Source: Prauserella isguenensis (GTDB lineage Bacteria; Actinomycetota; Actinomycetes; Mycobacteriales; Pseudonocardiaceae). Taken from it: a stretch of 64,000 bases of DNA. Shown piece by piece: positions 58,391 to 64,000 of the stretch. A program made the position numbers and the translations under genes. Every line of letters begins with the position of its first letter. Position 1 is the first letter of the stretch. The notes under the pieces were generated by a model that worked only from the letters and a program-made list of their open reading frames with translations, had not been told where the DNA came from and did no database searches. Location of the stretch: the NCBI RefSeq assembly GCF_014191605.1, contig NZ_JACHWU010000001.1, forward strand, positions 62,001 through 126,000, given 5' to 3'.

Positions 58391-59761
58391 ATGTCCGCCG
58401 AACTCGTCTCGATCCTCGTGCTGGTCGTGATCTTCGTGATCGCCACGACGAGGTCCATCAACATGGGTGCGCTGGCGTTCGCCGCGGCCTTCGGCGTGGG
58501 CACCCTCGCGGCGGGCATGGACGCCGACGGGATCTTCGCCGGCTTCCCCGGTGACCTGTTCGTGGTGCTCGTCGGGGTCACCTACCTGTTCTCCATCGCG
58601 CGGGCCAACGGCACGACGGACTGGCTCGTCCACGCCTCGATCCGACTGGTCGGCGGCAGGCTCGTGCTGATCCCGTGGGTGATGTTCGCGATCAGCGGCA
58701 CCCTCACGGCGATCGGCGCGGTGAGCCCGGCCGCGGTCGCGATCGTCGCGCCGATCGCGCTCAACTTCGCCTCGCAGTACCGGATCAGCCCCCTGCTGAT
58801 GGGCGCGATGGTCGTCCACGGCGCCCAGGCGGGCGGCTTCTCCCCGATCAGCATCTACGGCACGATCGTGAACGGCATCGTCGCGCGGGAGGGCCTCCCC
58901 GACACCGAGCTCGTGCTGTTCCTCTCGAGCATCGCGATGAACCTCGTCATCGCGGTCATCGTGTTCGTGCTCTGCGGCGGCCTCCGGCTCGCCCGTGCTG
59001 CCGAGCGTGTCGGGCAGCCCGCGATGGCGACCGTCGGCGCGAGCACCGGTGGCGGCTCCGGGACCGGCTCCGACCCCGGTTCCGCCGACTCCGGTTCCGC
59101 CGACTCCGGTTCCGCCGGGGCCGGCGGTTCGGACGAGCCCGGCGGCCGCTCCTCGCTACGCCTCACCCCGGCCCGGGTCGCGACGCTGGTCGGCCTACTC
59201 GCCCTGGTCACCGGTGCGCTGGTGTTCGACCTCGACGTCGGCCTGTCGGCGATCACGCTCGCGGTCCTGCTCTCGGTCGTGTGGCCGGAGACCAGCAGGC
59301 AGGCGATCAACCACATCACCTGGCCGACGGTGCTGCTGATCTGCGGCATGTTGACCTACGTCGGTGTGCTGCAGGAGATGGGCACGATCGACTTTGCGGG
59401 CCGGGCGGTATCGGACGTGGGCATTCCGCTGTTGGCCGCACTGCTGCTCTGCTACATCGGCGCGGTCGTGTCCGCGTTCGCCTCGTCCGTCGGCATCATG
59501 GGCGCGCTGATCCCGCTGGCGGTGCCGTTCCTGGCCGAGGGCACGATCGGCCCGGTCGGGATGGTCTGCGCGCTCGCCGTCGCGTCGACCGTCGTGGACG
59601 TCAGCCCGTTCTCCACCAACGGTGCGCTGGTACTCGCCAACGTCGACGAGGACGTGGACAGGGACAGGTTCTTCCGGCAACTGATGATCTACGGCGGGCT
59701 CGTCGTGGCCGTGGCGCCGGCCGTCGCGTGGCTGATACTCGTCGTGCCGGGATTCGGATGA
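58391..59761 (+). CDS. MatC-type dicarboxylate (malonate) transporter
   Basis: This 456-aa membrane protein has about 12 helices and the MatC-type N-terminal domain (LAAGMDADGIFAGFPGDLFVVLVGVTYLFSIARANGTTDWLV). A central hydrophilic loop has Gly/Ser repeats, including PGSADSGSADSGSAG. Family members take up malonate or related dicarboxylates. ATG 58391 with GGAGA 6-10 nt upstream. It is divergent from the GntR regulator and about 90 bp upstream of matB. Confidence 0.85.
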   Translation: MSAELVSILVLVVIFVIATTRSINMGALAFAAAFGVGTLAAGMDADGIFAGFPGDLFVVLVGVTYLFSIARANGTTDWLVHASIRLVGGRLVLIPWVMFAISGTLTAIGAVSPAAVAIVAPIALNFASQYRISPLLMGAMVVHGAQAGGFSPISIYGTIVNGIVAREGLPDTELVLFLSSIAMNLVIAVIVFVLCGGLRLARAAERVGQPAMATVGASTGGGSGTGSDPGSADSGSADSGSAGAGGSDEPGGRSSLRLTPARVATLVGLLALVTGALVFDLDVGLSAITLAVLLSVVWPETSRQAINHITWPTVLLICGMLTYVGVLQEMGTIDFAGRAVSDVGIPLLAALLLCYIGAVVSAFASSVGIMGALIPLAVPFLAEGTIGPVGMVCALAVASTVVDVSPFSTNGALVLANVDEDVDRDRFFRQLMIYGGLVVAVAPAVAWLILVVPGFG

Positions 59762-59850
59762 CCGACCGGCAACCGCTGTCCCCCGTCCCCCGGTGTCGCC
59801 GCAGCTCGGCGAGCCGGCAACAGGATTCGACACCAGACCGAGGAGACCGT

Positions 59851-61287
59851 GTGAGCGTGCCGCCGTTGTTCCCGTCCCTGTCCGCCCCTCCCGCGAAGAC
59901 CGCGGTGCGGTTCGGGGAGCGGACCCTGACCTACGACCAGCTGGCAGGGGCCGCTGGCGCGCTCGCGGGCAGGCTGACCGGCGTGGGCCGGGTCGCGGTG
60001 TGGGCGACGCCGAGTCTGGAGACCGCGGTCGCCGTGGTGGGCGCACTGCTCGCGGGGGTGCCCGCGGTGCCGATCAACCCGAAGATCGGCGAGCGCGAAC
60101 TGGCGCACATCGTGTCCGACAGCGAGCCGGGCCTCGTGCTCGCCGCGGGAGACGACGAACTGCCTCAAGGCCTGGCCGACGTGCCGCGCATGGACGTCGA
60201 CGACGGCCCCGCCACGGCCGACCCGCTCCCGGAGCCGGACGCCGAGGCGCCCGCGCTGATCGTCTACACCTCCGGCACGACCGGGGCACCGAAGGGCGTC
60301 GTCCTGCCGCGACGTGCGATCGCCTCCACATTGGACGCCCTCGAGGACGCGTGGCAATGGACGTCGGACGACACCGTGGTGCACGGGCTGCCGCTGTTCC
60401 ACGTGCACGGCCTGATCCTCGGCGTACTCGGCCCGTTGCGCCGCGGCGGCACGGTGTGGCACCTCGGCAAGTTCTCCACCGGCGCACTGACCGCCGCGCT
60501 GTCCGACGGCGCCACGATGATGTTCGGCGTCCCGACGATGTACCACCGGATCGCCGACGAGGTCGACTCCGACGCGGCGCTGGCCGAGACGTTGCGCGGC
60601 GCGCGGCTGCTCGTCTCCGGGTCGGCCGCGCTTCCCGTGCACGACCAGGAGCGCATCCACGCCGCGACCGGCAGACGGGTCGTCGAGCGCTACGGCATGT
60701 CCGAGACCCTCATGAACACCAGCGTGCGCGCCGACGGCGAACGCAAACCGGGCACGGTCGGCGTCCCGCTCCGCGGCGTCGAGCTGCGGCTCGTCGACGA
60801 GTCCGGCACGCCGATCGAGACGTGGGACGGCGAGACCGTCGGCGAGATCGAGGTGCGCGGCCCCAACCTGTTCACCGAGTACCTCAACCGGCCGGACGCC
60901 ACGGCCGAGGCCTTCCACGACTCGTGGTTCCGCACCGGCGACATGGCCACGCGCGACGGCGACGGCTACGTCAAGATCGTGGGCCGCAAGGGCACCGACA
61001 TCATCAAGTCCGGCGGCTACAAGATCGGCGCGGGCGAGATCGAGAACGCGCTCATCGAACATCCCGGCGTGGCCGAGGCGGCGGTGACCGGCGAACCCGA
61101 CGACGACCTCGGCGAGCGGATCGTGGCGTGGGTCGTACCCGCCGGTGCCGCACCGGACGAAGCGGAACTCGCCGACCACGTGGCCCGGCTGCTGACACCG
61201 CACAAGCGACCGCGAGTCGTGCGGTTCCTCGATCGATTGCCGCGCAACGACATGGGCAAGCTGATGAAACGGTCGCTCCATGGCTGA
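59851..61287 (+). CDS. matB: Malonyl-CoA synthetase (acyl-CoA synthetase) MatB
   Basis: This 478-aa ANL-superfamily ligase activates malonate with CoA and ATP. The P-loop-like IVYTSGTTGAPKGVVLPRRAIASTLDAL, GLPLFHVHGLILGVLGPLRRGGTV, the RYGMSETLMNTSVRADG core and the C-terminal PRNDMGKLMKRSL agree closely with Streptomyces coelicolor MatB as I remember it. GTG 59851 with AGGAG 5 nt upstream. The 3' end overlaps the carboxyltransferase gene by 8 bp. It supplies malonyl-CoA, for breakdown or for lipid/polyketide synthesis. Confidence 0.93.
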   Translation: MSVPPLFPSLSAPPAKTAVRFGERTLTYDQLAGAAGALAGRLTGVGRVAVWATPSLETAVAVVGALLAGVPAVPINPKIGERELAHIVSDSEPGLVLAAGDDELPQGLADVPRMDVDDGPATADPLPEPDAEAPALIVYTSGTTGAPKGVVLPRRAIASTLDALEDAWQWTSDDTVVHGLPLFHVHGLILGVLGPLRRGGTVWHLGKFSTGALTAALSDGATMMFGVPTMYHRIADEVDSDAALAETLRGARLLVSGSAALPVHDQERIHAATGRRVVERYGMSETLMNTSVRADGERKPGTVGVPLRGVELRLVDESGTPIETWDGETVGEIEVRGPNLFTEYLNRPDATAEAFHDSWFRTGDMATRDGDGYVKIVGRKGTDIIKSGGYKIGAGEIENALIEHPGVAEAAVTGEPDDDLGERIVAWVVPAGAAPDEAELADHVARLLTPHKRPRVVRFLDRLPRNDMGKLMKRSLHG

Positions 61288-62632
61288 CCTGCCCGACTCG
61301 GCCCGCGGAACGATCGACGCCGTCGCCTCGGCGTTCACCGACCTGCCGAACTCCGCCCTACCGAGTTCCGAGCATCCGCGGGCATCCGAGGTGGACGGAC
61401 CGATCGGCTGGGCGGGCTACGACGCGGCCCGCGACCGCGCGCGGCAGCGGACGGGAGAGCAGGAGTCGGTCGTCTGCGGCACCGGTGTCGTCGACGGGGT
61501 CGAGGCGGTACTGATCGCCTTCGACTTCGGCTTCCTCGGCGGTTCGATCGGGCAGCGGACTGGGGACCGGATCGAGGCCGCGTTCGCGAGTGCCCGCAGG
61601 CAGCGGCTTCCCGTGGTGTCACTGATCGCCACGGGCGGCAGCCGGATGCAGGAGGGCATGCGGGCGCTGACCCAGCTGCAGCGCATCGCACGGCAAGCGG
61701 CGTCGACGCGCGCCGCAGGGTTGCCGCAGCTGGCCGTGCTGCGGAATCCGACGACCGGTGGCGGGTGGGCGACCCTGGGCGCAGGCGCGGACGTCACGCT
61801 GGCCGTTCCCGGAGCGCAGGTCGCCTTCGCCGGTTCGCGGGTGCGGCCACCGGGCGAGCCGGACGCCTACACCGCGGAGGGACAGTACGCCGCGGGACAC
61901 GTGGACCAGATCGTCGAACCGCATCTGCTGCGGGAGCGCCTCGGCCGATGGCTACGGCTACTCACCGGCGCGTCCACTGAACCCGCTCCCCCACCGGCGA
62001 GGCCCCCGCGGGAGGCGCCCCGACCGCCCGCGACCGGGTGGGACGCGGTGCTCCGCGCGCGATCGACCGGTCGCCCCACTGCCCGGTCCTATGTGGATTC
62101 CTACGTGGACTGGCGCGAGGACATCCGCGGCGACCGGTCCGGCGGCACCGACGACGGTGTGTTGTGCGGTTTCGGGCATCGTAACGGTGCCACCGTGGCG
62201 TACGCGGCGCAGTGCGGCACGGCGACCACGCCCGCCGGATTCCGCACCGCGGCACGGCTGGTGCGGCTCGCCGACCGGCTGGGCATCCCCGTGCTGACGC
62301 TCGTCGACACGCCGGGCGCCGCCAACGACGCAGCGGCCGAACGTGCAGGTGCCGGCCCCGCGATCGCCGAGCTGTTCTCGGCGATCGCGTCGGCGACGGT
62401 GCCGGTCACCACGCTCGTGATCGGCGAGGGCGGTTCCGGCGGGGCGCTCGCGTTCGCAGCCGCCGACCGCATGTGGATCACCCCGGACGCCTACTTCTCG
62501 GTCACATCCCCGGAAGCCGCCGCGCGGATCCTCAAACGCGACGCCGACGACGTCCCCGCAACCGCCGACCAGCTACGCCTGCGCCCGCAGGACCTCGTCG
62601 ACCTGGGCATCGCCACCGGCATCACCGACTGA
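61280..62632 (+). CDS. Fused AccD-AccA-type carboxyltransferase (no zinc finger)
   Basis: This 450-aa carboxyltransferase has a beta (AccD-like) half at about 1-215 (GFLGGSIGQRTGDRIEAAFASA, IATGGSRMQEGMRAL). A linker rich in Pro follows at about 233-250. The alpha (AccA-like) half is at about 260-450 (CGFGHRNGATVAYAAQ, LVDTPGAANDAAAERAG, IGEGGSGGALAFAAADRMW). No N-terminal Cys4 zinc finger is present and no biotin-carrier or carboxylase gene is nearby. The start overlaps the matB stop (8 bp). In a malonate cassette it may decarboxylate malonyl-CoA in place of MatA, or partner with a distant biotin protein (inference). Confidence 0.85.
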   Translation: MADLPDSARGTIDAVASAFTDLPNSALPSSEHPRASEVDGPIGWAGYDAARDRARQRTGEQESVVCGTGVVDGVEAVLIAFDFGFLGGSIGQRTGDRIEAAFASARRQRLPVVSLIATGGSRMQEGMRALTQLQRIARQAASTRAAGLPQLAVLRNPTTGGGWATLGAGADVTLAVPGAQVAFAGSRVRPPGEPDAYTAEGQYAAGHVDQIVEPHLLRERLGRWLRLLTGASTEPAPPPARPPREAPRPPATGWDAVLRARSTGRPTARSYVDSYVDWREDIRGDRSGGTDDGVLCGFGHRNGATVAYAAQCGTATTPAGFRTAARLVRLADRLGIPVLTLVDTPGAANDAAAERAGAGPAIAELFSAIASATVPVTTLVIGEGGSGGALAFAAADRMWITPDAYFSVTSPEAAARILKRDADDVPATADQLRLRPQDLVDLGIATGITD

Positions 62633-62678
62633 GCCGCGTCACGGCTTCCACCGGCGACGACCCGGCTCCTTGAATCGA

Positions 62679-62747
62679 CAACACAATCCCCGGAACCCGC
62701 AACACGATCTCCGGAACCCGCAACACGGCCCCCGGAATCTGCAACAC
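62679..62747. repeat. GCAACAC repeat array (21-bp period, direct)
   Basis: CAACAC occurs at 62679, 62700, 62721 and 62742, exactly 21 bp apart, with CCCCGGAACCCG-like sequence between. The third unit and its flank match the complement of the array at 38419-38474. It lies between the convergent carboxyltransferase and tsaE genes. Confidence 0.88.
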
Positions 62748-62752
62748 GGCGG

Positions 62753-63208
62753 TCAGGGGAGGGTGTCGACGCGGGCTTTCCAGGTGCCGTGGGGCTCGAA
62801 GCTGACGGTGCGGGTGTCGTCGGCGTGGCGTTCGATGCGGACGACGAGACGGTCCTCCGACAGCGGTTCGGCCAGCCCCTCGCCCCACTCCACGACGACC
62901 GCGGACTGCTCGAGTTCCGCATCGAGGTCGAGGTCGTCCAGTTCGGACAGATCGCCGCCGAGCCGGTAGGCGTCGACATGGACGAGAGCGACGCCGCCGT
63001 CCGGCGCGGAATGGACGCGCGCGAGCACGAACGTCGGGGAGCTGACGCGGCCGGAAACGCCCATGCCGTCGGCGATGCCGCGCGTCATCGTCGTCTTTCC
63101 CGCACCGAGCGGGCCGGCCAGCAGCACGAGATCCCCCGCCCGCAGCGACATCCCCAACGACCGTCCGAATCGGATCGCGTCGTCGGCCGTGGTCAGTTCG
63201 ATGGTCAC
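62753..63208 (-). CDS. tsaE: tRNA threonylcarbamoyladenosine biosynthesis ATPase TsaE
   Basis: This 151-aa P-loop ATPase needed for t6A synthesis has Walker A LLAGPLGAGKTTMTRGIADGMG (about 28-49), VSSPTFVLAR, HVDAYRLG and the C-terminal VVEWGEG. GTG 63208 overlaps the stop of the upstream alpha/beta-hydrolase gene by 4 bp (GTGA). The longer frame to 63772 overlaps that gene and is not used. The rest of the t6A genes (tsaB, rimI, tsaD) continue at 57320 after the malonate cassette. Confidence 0.95.
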   Translation of the reverse strand: MTIELTTADDAIRFGRSLGMSLRAGDLVLLAGPLGAGKTTMTRGIADGMGVSGRVSSPTFVLARVHSAPDGGVALVHVDAYRLGGDLSELDDLDLDAELEQSAVVVEWGEGLAEPLSEDRLVVRIERHADDTRTVSFEPHGTWKARVDTLP

Positions 63209-64000
63209 CGGCGCCACCACCTCGACTTCCGTTTCGCCTTCTCCTTGCCCGTGACACCTGTGCACCGTTGCACCAGTTCGATCACGTGGCCGTTGACCTC
63301 GTCCGGCTGTTCGAGTTGCAACATGTGCCCCGCGCCGGGAAGTCGCAGCAGCGACGCGTCCGGCAGCTCGGCGACGATGCGTTCGGTGTGCGAGTACGGC
63401 GTGATGCGGTCGGCGTCCCCGCCGACGACGAGCGTGTGCACGTGTTTCAGTCCGGCCAGCGCCGCGTATCGGTTGTGGGTGCCGAACGTGTCGGCGAAAC
63501 CGGCCAGCTGTTTCACCGATGACACCGCCAGCATCTCCTGCATGAACGACACGACCTCCGAAGGCACGTCGTGCTTGCCGAACGCCAAATGCCGCACGGC
63601 GGTGCGGGTCAGCTGCCCGCCCGCGGCGCGCACGAACTCGACGATCCCGGGCTGCCATCCGGCGAGTTCGCCGACACCGCGGGTGATCGGATTCTTCCGA
63701 GACAGCAAGGATTTCGGCAGTCCGTGGCTGCCGACCTCGCCGGCGGCCGTGGCCAGCAGCGCCACGCCACACACCTGCGAGGCGAACAGCTCGGGTGCCT
63801 GCTGGGCCAGCTCCATGAGCACCATGCCGCCCATCGAGTGTCCCATCAGGACGATCGGCTCACCCGACGCGACGGTGCGGATCACGACGTGCAGGTCGGC
63901 GGCGAGCTGTTCGATGGTGCTGGTGTCCGGGTCGGCGGGCCCGGACTCGCCGTGCCCGCGGTGGTCGTAGTACACCTGCCGCACGCCCGGCTGTTCGAGC
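63205..64000 (-). CDS. Alpha/beta-hydrolase, C-terminal part (cut by window edge)
   Basis: The visible ~264 codons encode an alpha/beta-hydrolase. They contain VYYDHRGHGESG, the nucleophile elbow VLMGHSMGGMVLMEL with Ser, an Asp region VVGGDADRITPYSHTE and the His in GAGHMLQLEQPDEVN. The N-terminus lies beyond the right edge; the ATG-like codon at 63984 is internal, since the frame stays open to 64000 with sequence typical of the family (LEQPGVRQVYYD). The gene is coupled to tsaE. In actinobacteria such a hydrolase is often located between alr and tsaE. The substrate is unknown. Confidence 0.85.
   Translation of the reverse strand, partial: LEQPGVRQVYYDHRGHGESGPADPDTSTIEQLAADLHVVIRTVASGEPIVLMGHSMGGMVLMELAQQAPELFASQVCGVALLATAAGEVGSHGLPKSLLSRKNPITRGVGELAGWQPGIVEFVRAAGGQLTRTAVRHLAFGKHDVPSEVVSFMQEMLAVSSVKQLAGFADTFGTHNRYAALAGLKHVHTLVVGGDADRITPYSHTERIVAELPDASLLRLPGAGHMLQLEQPDEVNGHVIELVQRCTGVTGKEKAKRKSRWWRR

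Overview
This is a high-GC actinobacterial chromosome segment, most likely from the Pseudonocardiaceae (Saccharomonospora/Amycolatopsis-like). The evidence is the gene content (WhiB/WhiD, BldM-like regulator, SigD/RsdA, PspC histidine kinase, GroEL1 with a His-rich tail), frequent GTG starts and 4-bp GTGA/ATGA gene overlaps, and gene order matching two Mycobacterium tuberculosis blocks: Rv0957-Rv0948c (purH to chorismate mutase) and Rv3409c-Rv3422c (choD to tsaE). Recognition is from memory of these families, not from searches.

Layout. 1-6.1 kb: a translationally coupled minus-strand operon with a Pls/PosA-type NRPS-like enzyme, a BPL_N/GATase1-like protein, a DDAH-family amidinohydrolase and a membrane protein cut by the window edge. 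6.7-21.8 kb: conserved core block purH, purN, perM-like, DUF5336, sucD, sucC, a large membrane protein, an M23 peptidase, pcrA and chorismate mutase. The chorismate mutase appears to be preceded by a Phe/Tyr ribosome-mediated attenuator. 22-32.7 kb: envelope and signalling genes, including a Ser/Thr kinase next to a pseudokinase, a DMT exporter, and a PspC histidine kinase/response regulator divergent from a PspC/toastrack membrane protein. 32.7-34.3 kb: a rifampicin-monooxygenase-like gene behind a sequence close to the rifamycin-associated element. 34.6-43.7 kb: a GIDE protein, guaA, a degenerate aldehyde dehydrogenase, a ChoD-like GMC oxidoreductase, guaB3, guaB2 and a DUF5319 gene. 44-51 kb: rsdA-sigD, a bldM-like gene, a helical hypothetical, whiD/whiB3, groEL and groES with a CIRCE operator. 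51.2-55 kb: a 22-aa Cys-rich mini-gene with its own terminator, a secreted amidase, LysE and AraC. 55-64 kb: the t6A operon (hydrolase, tsaE, tsaB, rimI, tsaD), split between tsaE and tsaB by a malonate-utilisation cassette with three copies of a likely GntR operator.

How it fits together. Purine synthesis (purN/H, guaA/B), the TCA cycle (sucCD) and aromatic amino acid entry (chorismate mutase) are interleaved with envelope and cell-division genes and with developmental/stress regulators. Most convergent gene ends carry strong hairpin terminators. Two of them instead carry an unusual GCAACAC repeat with an exact 21-bp period.

The observations I rate highest are the leaderless FFY leader peptide/attenuator before chorismate mutase, the RAE-rox pair, the Cys-rich mini-gene, the malonate cassette with an AccD-AccA fusion where a malonyl-CoA decarboxylase would be expected, the NRPS-like operon with a cationic-looking specificity code, and the GCAACAC repeat family.
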